A DNA stretch of 64,000 nt, taken from NCBI GenBank assembly GCA_024449915.1, contig JAMZAV010000163.1, forward strand, positions 124,001 to 188,000. The letters run 5' to 3'. Source of the DNA: Sweltsa coloradensis. Taxonomy: Eukaryota > Arthropoda > Insecta > Plecoptera > Chloroperlidae. The notes beneath the pieces are model-generated. The model searched no databases and had not been told where the DNA came from. It was given only the letters and a program-made list of their open reading frames with translations. This document shows, piece after piece, positions 48,140 through 57,990 of this stretch (positions within the stretch are counted from its first letter, which is position 1; every line of letters starts with the position of its first letter). Position numbers and translations under genes: made by a program.

Positions 48140-48300
48140 TATTTCGGGATTGTCGTCGTTCGTGAATTGTACGACCGCTTTGAGGTTTCTTTCTTTGAGG
48201 CACTGATTGCACATTTGATTTACTCGGGCCTCGCTACAAATGCTACAACCATAACACAAGCAGCCCCCACTTAACCATTCAATATGAAGTGGGTCTCACT
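48140..48300 (-). pseudogene. Cys-rich open segment, unidentified
   Basis: The open frame on the minus strand (about 48017-48295) contains C-x2-C-x8-C-x2-C within W-L-S-G-G-C-L-C-Y-G-C-S-I-C and M-C-N-Q-C. The spacing resembles a zinc ribbon such as the C-terminal Cys module of B-family DNA polymerases. It has no clear splice sites, and the remainder of the ORF is low-information. It could be a decayed exon, a lineage-specific exon or chance. No function is assigned. Confidence 0.25.
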
Positions 48301-48759
48301 CATGCTTGAAACTGATCATTTGTAAATGTGCACATAAAACTGGTCACCCGGTTGTGTTTTGGGCCGCCTCGTGCAGCTGAATAAAATTAATATTTTTGAA
48401 TATGTAATTATGCAAGAAAATGCTATCAAAGGTTATACAAGCCTTTAACTACCTTTATCTATCTATGCCTCACATCAAATGTATGCATTATTCTAAAGAT
48501 ACAAAGCTGAGATCATGAAAATAAATATTTATAGTTACAAATATTATTTACAGACACTGATAATGAGTAAACTGTGAATATGTAAGTCACCCCCAAACAA
48601 TTTCCACTTCAATATAATAACAATTACCGAAAGTGCGTAAATCTTCTAGATCTCTTGGATGCAAGGGGGGGGGGGAGAGCGGAGCTATGAAAATATACAG
48701 TGTTTTGACCTAAATATCTCTTCCGATCTAAGAATCTTGGTTACATAGTTAATCTTTTA
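48301..48759. other. No recognisable feature
   Basis: AT-rich, with a G run at 48666-48675. Confidence 0.4.
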
Positions 48760-48850
48760 ATACACTTGAGAATTTAAAAAATATAATTGGGTACCCGGGA
48801 TTGAACCTGGGTCTCCCGCTTACCAGGCTTACCTAACCTCACATATTGTC
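48760..48850 (-). mobile_element. tRNA-derived repeat fragment
   Basis: In reverse, GTTAGGTAAGCCTGGTAAGC and GGTTCAATCCCGGGTACCC place A- and B-box-like motifs at tRNA spacing. The acceptor stem is not convincing, so this is a SINE head or pseudo-tRNA. Confidence 0.45.
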
Positions 48851-49554
48851 ATTGACGGTGCATGGATGTGAATTAATTGTAATTGAGTTTCTCAACTAAC
48901 AGCGATAATATTTACTCTCTTAATTAACATCTTGGAATTCCACCCTTATTCTGTCTCGAATGTGTTGTCAGTTTCTATTTTTATGCCTCGCATTTCATTT
49001 CGACTCCATTGATTAGTTGGTGCACTCAACTTTTTTTTTGTAGCGCAATGAACTTTTCGTTAGTAGTTTATTCACAAGTTTTTTTTTAAATCTCATATCG
49101 CTAAAAAGTAGCTATACCCTACATTTAAACCACAGATAACAGAGTACACTGTTTAAACCAAATCGGATATATTTAAGGCTTTCTAGCGAGATTGCCCGTC
49201 TGTTTCGAATCAATGCACCCGCACTTGTATTTCGACTTCCTGTATAGTTGTGAGGCGGATTGCAACTCGTCAAAGTTTCTTCTGATTCTCGAGTAACTTT
49301 AGATTACTCGGCGAGTCATGAGAATATTCATTCCCGGTGGAAGATTTTCTTTTCCCAATGGCCATGAGCATTGCGATTGTTCGTATGTCGGCGTGGATCA
49401 ATATTGCGCAGGTCAGTAGATCCGGCGCGCATAGGGCAGGTCATGACGACGCCAGGCCGTCGCCAGTCTTGCGAGTTGTTGACCAGACCCGACGCCGTCC
49501 CGACGCCCGAGTTGCATCTCATCTGTCTCCGACGTCCGTCTGTGTGTGTGTGTG
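48851..49554. other. Non-coding; moderately GC-rich at 49420-49540
   Basis: No exon with matching splice sites can be supported, although composition rises before the microsatellite. Confidence 0.4.
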
Positions 49555-49780
49555 CACTCACACTCACACTCACACTCCCACTCCCACTCACACTCACACT
49601 CACACTCGCACTCACACTCACACTCATACTCACACTCACACTAGCACTCACACTCGCACTCGCACTCACACTCACACTCATACACACTCACACTCACACT
49701 CACACTCACACTCGCACTCGCACTCGCACTCACACTCACACTCACATTCACACTCACACCACTCGCACTCACACCCCTCA
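49540..49780. repeat. (CACTCA)n-type repeat
   Basis: About 230 bp of CACTCA/CTCACA units with CACTCG variants, preceded by (TG)n. Long ORFs on both strands (Thr-His, Ser-Val and Leu-Thr runs) are artefacts of the repeat. Confidence 0.95.
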
Positions 49781-50751
49781 CCGGACGCAACCACCCGGCC
49801 CCGGGGGGGGGGCTAGAGCACAATCACACACCCCTTCTTCTAGCGGCTTCTCTCACAGGGGAGATGGTTTCCTTGGTAGTCGCACCTGGCACTTTGATTG
49901 CATTTGTTCTTGGAAATGAGCCACACGTGTAATATATTCTAATTTCAGATATAATCTGGGGGAAAATATTCGCTGAGATTGACTGTAATGTTGCTTTGAG
50001 ACGCAAATAATGTATTCGTTTTGGGGTTTGCTACATGATAAATCTTTGTAAAGGAAATAAATTAGAGCTATTATGAAATAATAAAATGTGTGTTTAATAC
50101 GTGACATTATTTCTGAAACCAATGTTATGTAGGCTTAATTATTGTATAAGCATGTTCTTTGGAATCAGTACAATGGTTAGCCTTGTTGCTGATTTTTTTT
50201 TAGATTATACACATAATGCAAAAAAATTATACACATTGAAAACCACCTTTCGAAAATCCTTGAATTATAAAAAGTAGAATAATATGTTAGGTTATTGCTT
50301 ATTTGGATTTGTTTTCTATATGCACTCAAGTTACAATTTAAATAAAAGTGAACAAGTATGGGTACATGAGTACACAAAAAAGGGAGCTAAAGTTAGATAA
50401 TAAACAGATCGTCGATGGCAAATATAAACATAAAATAATTCGCCTTGCAGCGATGTTATTGGTGGCGGCGCCGGGTTGTAAGACATAGACTACACTATAA
50501 ATGTTCCACGCCTGTTCTTGCATTTATAATAGTGATGGTGCCGAGCTCAGGAATCTTGTAACTATCTGGAGGGCTAGCCATCCCAAGGTCACCAAAAACT
50601 TTATGAACAACAAAAAACTCTTGTCAATCGGAGATCATGTTCGGTTTTACCGTGAGACTTGACACATGCACAGACGGACGGACAGAAAAGTCGAAGAATA
50701 ATCATTTGTAATAACAATAATTGTTTCTCGATTTGTTTAGTCGGGAATTGT
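49781..50751. other. Non-coding
   Basis: A G run lies at 49803-49811. 50640-50690 (ACAGACGGACGGACAGAAAA) resembles the 5' module of the dominant superfamily, but no ends are present. Confidence 0.4.
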
Positions 50752-50997
50752 AATTGTTATTATTTACTACAATTCAGAAATTAAAAAAGTCCGCCCCAAC
50801 CGGGAAACGAACCACGGATCTCCCACATTCCAATGCAAAAAAAAGAAAGAAATGCAACTACAATTCAGAGGTTGAAATGTACCCGTCCTGATGGTCTAGT
50901 GGTTAAGACGCTCACCTGGAATGTGGGAGATCCGTGGTTCGTTTCCCGGTTGGGGCGGTCTTTTTTAATTTCTGAATTGTAGTAAATAATAACAATA
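50752..50997. mobile_element. tRNA-derived fold-back (S2 SINE with inverted duplicate)
   Basis: Left arm 50752-50832 and right arm 50917-50997 are about 81 bp, with essentially one mismatch. The right arm and loop hold a tRNA-like unit on the plus strand: GATGGTCTAGTGGTTAAGACG (split A-box region), an anticodon-arm-like CTCACCTGGAATGTGGG with loop CTGGAAT, and the B box GTGGTTCGTTTCC. The acceptor stem does not pair, so it is not a working tRNA. Confidence 0.8.
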
Positions 50998-52151
50998 ATT
51001 GTGTTCTCATTAATAGCAATTTTGTAAAAAAATTATTACATTTTATAGATGGGTAGAATGATATCCTCATAAATTAAAAATGTTCGAATAATATCGATAT
51101 ATTGAGCTTGCAGCCATGCAAAGTTATAAAAAAGCACTTAACATCAATTTAAATAATTTATAATGACAATCCTTTTTATGATATATAAGTGCCAAACGAA
51201 TTATTCAGATTTCCAACTTCTAAAGAAATGCCATCGATATCAATAATTTAAAAATAACTGACCATGCATGATTGAAATTAAAATGTATGATGCAATGGTG
51301 ATAAAAACCAGTCTTAAATACGACCATTCTCAGCATGTGAAAGTCTTTGCTCGGTTATCCTGGTAAAAAATATAATTATGATCGAGTTTTTTCGTTTTGT
51401 ACAAGATTATTTTTTTTATCTTGAATTGAACTTAGAGCAAGAACAAATTGAAGTATGAAGTTGATGTACTTTGTTATTGAATTTATTTTTATCTATGTAT
51501 GTATTCGATGTTTAGATGAATGTTCGATGTGTTACAACAAGAGAGCGTCGAACCTGCGTCCCCCGGTGGTTGTATATTACGTGGTTGTATGTCACGCTTG
51601 GTCCCAGACCAAATAAAACGTTGGCACCATCTGCGTCTTGCAACGTCGTCCGGTGGTCTTCTTGAACAGCAAAACACCGCGAAACCAACCATTTGATTAG
51701 ATCACGCTTGTTCAGGGCATCAAGCCTTTTACTTGTTCATCTGATTTTATTGTATTTTTTAATGTAACTCTTTATCAATAAAAAATAAAAATAAAGAACA
51801 CGAAAACGGCATCCAAATAAGATGTGTATTGTGTATCATTGGACGAACATGGCCATCGAAGCAAAGACATGATAGTTAGTTCAGTTATTCATAATAAAAT
51901 CTCGGGTGTAATTTTCTATTTTTTTTTTTGTGAGTTGAGCACAAACATCTTATCCGATCGTGATTAAATTGTTACGGAATCTTCGAAACCTCCTACATTT
52001 GTCACGTTTGTGAAAATTATTTAATTGCTTTTCATAGATCTCTTGAATTTTAGGGGTAGTTTGTAATATTGTACTACACAGTGTGACTTGAACAAAATTT
52101 GAATTATTAGGCCCTAAATGACAATGCCACATTACCCGTGGATATTGCAAT
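50998..52151. other. Non-coding, with superfamily fragment at 51895-52060
   Basis: CTCGGGTGTAATTTTC followed by a T run and ATCTTATCCGATCGTGAT recalls the 5' module of family A. A TGTTACAACAAGAG...AAATAAAACG stretch at 51529-51690 looks LTR-like but is unproven. Confidence 0.4.
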
Positions 52152-52905
52152 TGGATGCGCGTAGCGAGCGAAGCGAAGATTCAATTTCACTACACTGGAA
52201 AAAAAATCCGGATGTTTTTTTGTGTATTTGTTAACACGATTCCGGCTAAACCGATACTCCAATTGCGATGAAATTTTCAGGAGGCCATCGAAATCTCTAA
52301 ACTTAGAACTGCCACGTTTTTAAGCGCAATCGAAAAATTATTTCTCTTAAAAATAGCAATTTTATGATTTTTTTCGATTAAAAAAAAATCTCGACTTATA
52401 ACACATACATGCTTTATCCGATTGTAATGATTTTTTCACATGACCTTTATTTTATGAATTTATATATACGTGTGAAATTTCAGCGTAATCGAAAAATTAT
52501 TTCTCATAAAAAACGCAGTTTTACGATATTTTTCTATTTTTAAAATTTCTTCGACATAACACTTACATGCTTTATCCGATTGTTATGATTTATTTATAGA
52601 ACCTTAATTTTATGAATTGATATATTCGTGTGGAATTGGAGCAGAATCGAAAAATTATTTCTCATGATAATCGCAGTTTTTCAATTTTTTTCGATTTTTT
52701 AAATTTCTTCGACTTATAACACCAACATGCTTTATCCGTTTGTAATGATTTTTTCACAGAACCTTAATTTTATGAATTAATATATTCGTGTGAAATTTTA
52801 GCGTAATCGAAAAATTATTTCGCATGAAAATCGCAATTTTACGCTATTTTTCGTTTTAAAAAAATAACGCTCATCTAACAAAGCACTTGAAAAAGCGTTT
52901 GATAT
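52152..52905 (+). mobile_element. HINE-like element, family B, 3' end degraded
   Basis: It starts TTGGATGCGCGTAGCGAGCG and has four ~160-bp tandem units (anchors 52326, 52485, 52648 and 52806). It ends GCTCATCTAACAAAGC, then AAAAAGCGTTTGATATAG, without CTAG. Confidence 0.75.
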
Positions 52906-53213
52906 AGAACAACGTAACCGTCAGGTTTTCAGTTCGTCATTATGTTCACAGCACTACCTCCTCGTGTTTTTTATGATGTTATTCCAAGGCGTTAGGTCAT
53001 AGCTTGGTGGTCTGGTCTGATTGCAATTGCTATTGATTTCTGCGTCCTCATTGATTTTGTTTCTTTAGCACACACTCCTCTTTATAAAAACCGTTGTGTC
53101 TTCCCGTTTTATAGCATGGCCTTCACGACTTTCGTTATTGTTTATGCGTTTGTTGGTGAACGTTTAACTGTCATTTAAAATCATAACCCGTTCAATAAGT
53201 AATTTCAAATACA
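52906..53213. other. No recognisable feature
   Basis: A short spacer between two family B elements in opposite orientation. Confidence 0.4.
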
Positions 53214-53958
53214 CTAGGAAGCTTTGCAAACGCTTTTTCAGGCGCGTTGTTGGATGAGCGTAATTGGTGCATTGAGCTGCCATGTGCTATGCGGATTTTC
53301 TGTTGTTCTGTGAAAAAATCATTACTAAGTCGATGAATTTTTTAAAATTAAATTATTAAATAAAAAATTAACTCTTTTTAAAAATTCATCGTGATTAAAA
53401 AAATAGAAAAAAATCGTAAAATTCATAAGAAATAATTATTCGATTGCTCTCAAATTTCACACGAATATATAAATTCATAACATTAAGGTTCTGTGAAAAA
53501 ATCATTACAATAGGATTAAGCATGTAGGTGTTATAAGTCAAAGACTTGTTTAAAAAAAGAAAAAAAGACGTAAAATTTCGATTTTCATGAGAAATAATTT
53601 TTCGATTGCGCTCAAATTTCACACAAATATCTTACTTCATAAAATTAAGGTTCATTGCAAAAATCAGTAAAATCGGATAAAGAATGTAGGTGTTATAAGT
53701 CGAAGAAATGTTTTAAAAATCGAAAAAAATCGTAAAATTGCGATTTTCATAAGAAATAATTTTCCGATTGCGCTCAAGCACGTGGCAGTTCTAAGTTCAG
53801 AGATTCCGAAGGCATCCAGAAAATTTCATCGCAATTGGAGTATCAGTTTAGCCGGAATCGTGTTAACAAACACACACACACACACAAAAAAAAAATTCCG
53901 GATTTTTTTCTCCAGTGCAGTAAAATGGAATCTTCGCTTCGCTCGCTACGCTCATCTA
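53214..53958 (-). mobile_element. HINE-like element, family B
   Basis: CTAG lies at 53214-53217, followed by GAAGCTTTGCAAACGC and AGGCGCGTTGTTGGATGAGC. The reverse start ends at 53958 (CGCTCATCTA). The ~160-bp tandem units have the same blocks as 19180-19986. Confidence 0.8.
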
Positions 53959-53978
53959 ACAAGGTTTATTATATATTT

Positions 53979-54117
53979 TGATTATTTGATTTGATTTGAT
54001 TTGATATGATTTGATTTGATTTGATTTGATTTGATTTGATTTGATTTGATTTGATTTGATTTGATTTGATTTGATTTGATTTGATTTGATTTGATTTGAT
54101 TTGATTTGATTTGATTT
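53979..54117. repeat. (GATTT)n pentanucleotide repeat
   Basis: About 26 copies of TTGAT. It is best read as the (AAATC)n tail of the minus-strand retroposon ending at 54118. Confidence 0.95.
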
Positions 54118-54240
54118 GTATTGCTTAACGTCTCATATTATAATGCACTAGGGCTATTCGAGACGATGAGTGGTGATAGATGAGGATGAAAGATGAGTAG
54201 AAGGGAGGAGGGGAAACCTGGTACCGTCACGTAGCTCTAG
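54118..54240 (-). mobile_element. Non-LTR retroposon 3' end with (AAATC)n tail
   Basis: In reverse: CATCGTCTCGAATAGCCC, ATGAGACGTTAAGCAATAC, then the pentanucleotide tail. The TTAACGTC...ACGA pattern plus a simple tail resembles arthropod LINE/SINE ends. The 5' extent is unknown. Confidence 0.5.
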
Positions 54241-54279
54241 CTAATGGAGGGTTCAAAAGTAATTTTAAGTTGATTCATT

Positions 54280-54358
54280 TACTTTAAATTTACTATAAAT
54301 TAACTATAATTATATTATAAATTTAGTAAAAACCAGGGTTAAACATTTTACCAATAAT
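54280..54358 (+). repeat. Left half of duplicated host segment (filled site)
   Basis: CTATAAATTTAGTAAAAACC-type sequence (TATTATAAA here), ending TTTTACCAATAAT, resumes after the next element at 55141 as TAACAGGACAGGGTATAGAG. The uninterrupted copy is at 57896-57990. Confidence 0.85.
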
Positions 54359-55140
54359 TGGATGAGCGTAGCGAGCGTAGCGAGCGGAAGCGAAGACTTC
54401 AATTTCACTGACCCCCCCAAAAAATTTAGCTCGGGTGTTTTTTTTTGTTTTTTTTTGTTTTTCCGTCTGTTTGTTCGCTCGATTCCGGGCAAACGGCATA
54501 TGCGATCTTGATAAAAATTTGACCGGACCTTCGTTTTCTCTGAACTTAGAGGTGTATTGTTTTTGGGTACAATCGAAGAAATATTTCTCATGAATATCGT
54601 ACTTTTACGATTTTTTTCGATTTTTAGTGCGATATTCTCGTGACATTTGGGCCGACTCTGACCAAACGGGTGGGGCTAGAACGTTCATATTTCACATGTA
54701 CATTAAGATTATGGTGATGTAGTACCTTTGAAAGAAAAAGTTGAAAAAGTTAGCTAGAATCCATAGAAATAAAGGTTTTAATATTAGTTTTTCAATTTTT
54801 AGTGCGATATTTTCGTCACATTTGGGCCGATTCTGACCAAACGGGTGGGGCTACAACGTTCAGATTTCACATGGACATTAAGGTTATGGTGATGTAGTAC
54901 CTTTTGAAAAAAAGTTGAAAAAATTAGTCAGAATCTACAGAAATAAAGGTTTTAATATGAGTTTTTGAAGTTATAATACCAATTAACAAATAACAATAGA
55001 AACTTGACAACAATCACCTCCACAATGCATTCAAAAAGCACTTGCAAAGGAAAAGTGCAAACAAACGCACAAAACGCAAAAAAAAAACTTACAAAAAAAC
55101 GCTCATCCATCAACGCGGCGGGACTTTAGCGTTTTCCTAG
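54359..55140 (+). mobile_element. HINE-like element, family A, with paralogous empty site
   Basis: It runs from TGGATGAGCGTAGCGAGCG to CTAG (55137-55140). Two internal units of about 175 bp are present. The internal inverse of the start is CGCTCATCCATCAACGCG, before GGCGGGACTTTAGCG. The paralogous segment at 57896-57990 shows the site without the insertion. Confidence 0.88.
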
Positions 55141-55190
55141 TAACAGGACAGGGTATAGAGAGTATTTTTTAGTTTACTCATTTACTATAA

Positions 55191-55316
55191 ACTAGGCCGC
55201 TTCCGCGAACGCTCTTTCAGTCGCGTTGATGGATGAGTTTTTTTTTAAAAATATTTCTGTCCAATGATTACGTTTTTAAGTGGGATCTCATTACTTTTTC
55301 TTACTTGGTATTACTT
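55191..55316 (-). mobile_element. 3'-end fragment of HINE-like subfamily A2
   Basis: CTAGGCCGCTTCCGCGAACG, GTCGCGTTGATGGATGAG and TGTCCAATGATTAC match 31200-31290. Only the terminal ~125 bp remain. Confidence 0.7.
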
Positions 55317-55318
55317 GT

Positions 55319-56112
55319 TGGATGAGCGTAGCGAGCGTAGCGAGCGAAGTGAAGACTTCAATTTCACTTTCTGTTTTTTGTTTGTTTTTCACTTACGTTA
55401 CCCCAAGAAAAATAGCTCGGGTGTTTTGTTTTTGTAAGTTTTTCTGTCTGTTTGTTCGCTCTCTACCGGGCAAACGGCATACGCGATCTTGATGAAAATT
55501 GAAGGGGACCTTCGAAATCTCTGAACTTAGACTTGCTACGTTTTTGGGTTCAATCGAAGAAATATTTCTCATGAATATCGTACTTTTACGATTTTTTTCG
55601 ATTTTTAGTGCGATATTTTCGTCACATTTGGGCCGATTCTGACCAAACGGGCGGGGCTACGACGTTCATATTTTACATGGACATTAAGGTTATGGTGATG
55701 TAGTACCCTGTGAAAGAAAAAGTTAAAAAAAGTTAGCTAGAATCCATAGAAATAATGGTTTTAATATGAGTTTTTTTTATTTTTAGTGCGATATTTTCGT
55801 CACATTTGGGCCGATTCTGACCAAACGGGTGGGAATAGAATGTTTATATTTCACATTGACATTACGCTTATGGTGATGTATTGCGTTTTGAAAGAAAAAG
55901 TTGAAAAAATTATCCAGAAACCATATAAATAAAGGTTTTAAATTAAGTTTTTTGAGGAATTTAATAACAATTAACAAGTAACAGTAGAAAATTGACAACA
56001 ATCACCTACATTGCGTTCAAAAAGCACTTGATAAGGAAAGAGATCCCACGCAAACTAAAAACTTACAAAAAAGCTCATCCATCAACGCGACGGGACTTTA
56101 GCGTTTTCCTAG
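55319..56112 (+). mobile_element. HINE-like element, family A, two internal units
   Basis: It runs from TGGATGAGCGTAGCGAGCG to CTAG (56109-56112) followed by T. A short insert interrupts the TTCAATTTCACTGACC block near 55368-55410. The internal units lie at about 55607 and 55785. Confidence 0.85.
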
Positions 56113-56130
56113 TTAATTATACACCTGGCT

Positions 56131-56483
56131 TATAATAAAACCTTTATTTCTATGAATTTTGACCAACTTTTTTAAACTTTTTCTTTCAAAAGGTACTACA
56201 TCACCATAATCTTTATGTCAATGTAAAATATGAGAGTTGTAGCCCTACCCGTTTGGTCAGAATCGGCCCAAATATCACGAAAATTTCGTATTAAAAACCG
56301 TGAAAAAATCGTAAAATTACGATTTCTATAATAAAAATCTTCAAATGTATCTAAAATCATAACATATATAATGTCAGTGATTTAAAACGTTCCCATAAAG
56401 TTTCATCAAGATCGTAGTAGCCGTTTGCCAAATATCACGTAATATCTCATTAAAAATTGAAAAAAAAATCGTAAAAGTACGAT
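56131..56483 (-). mobile_element. Internal fragment of HINE-like family A
   Basis: AACCTTTATTTCTATGAATT, the GTTTGGTCAGAATCGGCCC block and an unusual AAAGTTTCATCAAGATCGTA block (as at 27560) are present. Both termini are missing. Confidence 0.65.
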
Positions 56484-56486
56484 AAT

Positions 56487-56559
56487 TGGATGAGCGTAGC
56501 GAGCGTAGCGAGCGAAGCGAAGATTCCATTTCTCTACACTGGAGAAAAAAATCCGGAAT

Positions 56560-56600
<41 letters not shown>

Positions 56601-57286
56601 TATTTTTGTCTGTTTGTTAGCACGATTCCGGCTAAACCGATACTCCGATTGCGATGAAATTTTATGGAGGTCTTCGAAATCTCTGAACTTAGAACTGCCA
56701 CGTTTTTGAGCTTAATCGAAAAAAAATTCTCATGAAAATCGCAATTTTGCGATTTTTCGATTTTTTAAAAATTTCTTCGACTTACAACACCTGCATGCTT
56801 TGTCCGATTGTAATGATTTTTTCACAGAACCTTAATTTTATGAATTGATATATTCGTGTAAAATTTGAGCGTTATCAAAAAAATATTTTTTACGAAAATC
56901 GCAATTTTACGACTTTTTTCAATTTTTAAAATTTCTCCAGCTTATAACACCTACATGCTTTATCCGATTGTAATTTTTACAGAACCTTAATTTTATGAAT
57001 TAATATATTCGTGGAAAATTTGTGCGCAATCGAATAATTATTTCTTATGAAAATTTCAATATTACGATTTTTTCCTTTTTAAAATTACGATTAATTTAAA
57101 AAAATTAAAATTAAGTTAATTTTTTATTAAATTAAATTAAATTTTTTATTAAAATTTATTTAATTTTAAAAATATCTTCAACTTAGTAATTATTTTTTTA
57201 CAGAACAACAGTAAATCCGCATAACACTTGGCAGCTCAATGCACCAATTACGCTCATCCAACAACGCGGCGGGACTTAAGCGTTTT
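56487..57286 (+). mobile_element. HINE-like element, family B, 3' end fused to next copy
   Basis: It starts TGGATGAGCGTAGCGAGCG. A T run of more than 30 nt follows (56561-56599), then ~160-bp units. The end GGCGGGACTTAAGCG plus a T run passes straight into the TGGATGAGCG of the next element without CCTAG. Confidence 0.8.
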
Positions 57287-57876
57287 TGGATGAGCGTAGC
57301 GAAGATTCCATTTCACTACACTGGAGAAAAAAATCCGGAATGTTTTTTTTTTCTTTCTTTCTTTCTGTATTTTTGTCTGTCTGTTAACACCGATTCCGAC
57401 TAAAACGATACTCCGATTGCGATGAAATATTATGGAGGCCTTCGAAATCTCTGAACTTAGAACTTCCACGTTTTTGAGCACAATCGGAAAAATATTTCTC
57501 ATGAAAATCGCAATTTTACGATTTTTTTTCGATTTTTTAAAAATTTCTTCGACTTATAACACCTACATGCTTTATTCTATTTTGATAATTTTTTTACAGA
57601 ACCTTAATTTCATGAATTAAGATATTCGTGCGAAATTTGAGCGCAATCGAATATTTATTTCTTATGAAAATTGCAATTTTACGATTTTTTTCTTTTTTTA
57701 TAATTACGATTAATTAAAAAAATTAAGTAAATTTTTAATTTAATTTAATTTAACTAAAAAAAATCTTCGACTAAGTAATGATTTTTTCACAGAACAACGG
57801 AAAATCCGCGTAGCACATGGCAGCTCAATGCACCAATTACGCTCATCCAACAACGCGGCGGGACTTAAGCGTTTTA
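57287..57876 (+). mobile_element. HINE-like element, family B, tandem second copy
   Basis: It starts TGGATGAGCGTAGCGAAG directly at the end of the preceding copy and ends GGCGGGACTTAAGCGTTTTAG. The orientation is head to tail. Confidence 0.8.
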
Positions 57877-57879
57877 GTT

Positions 57880-57990
57880 TACGCTTTAGTTTACTCATTT
57901 ACTATAAATTAATACTATAATTTTACTATAAATTTAGTAAAAACCAAGGTTAAACATTTTACCAATAATAACAGGACAGGGTATAGAGAG
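57880..57990 (+). repeat. Duplicated host segment, empty-site copy
   Basis: TTTACTCATTTACTATAAAT...TTTTACCAATAATAACAGG followed by ACAGGGTATAGAGAG is continuous here. It is split by the 782-bp element at 54359-55140 in the other copy. Confidence 0.88.

Noticed and set aside
49328..49919. Overlapping ORFs up to 182 codons
   Set aside because: Open because of the (CACTCA)n repeat; compositional, not coding.
50880..50960. Functional tRNA gene (Ser-like anticodon GGA) here and at 61808-61875
   Set aside because: T-arm and anticodon-arm look plausible, but acceptor stems do not pair and the units are part of repeated fold-backs; treated as tRNA-derived SINEs.
51529..51690. Possible solo LTR (TGTTACAACAAGAG... 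with AATAAA)
   Set aside because: No matching CA end, target duplication or second copy found.
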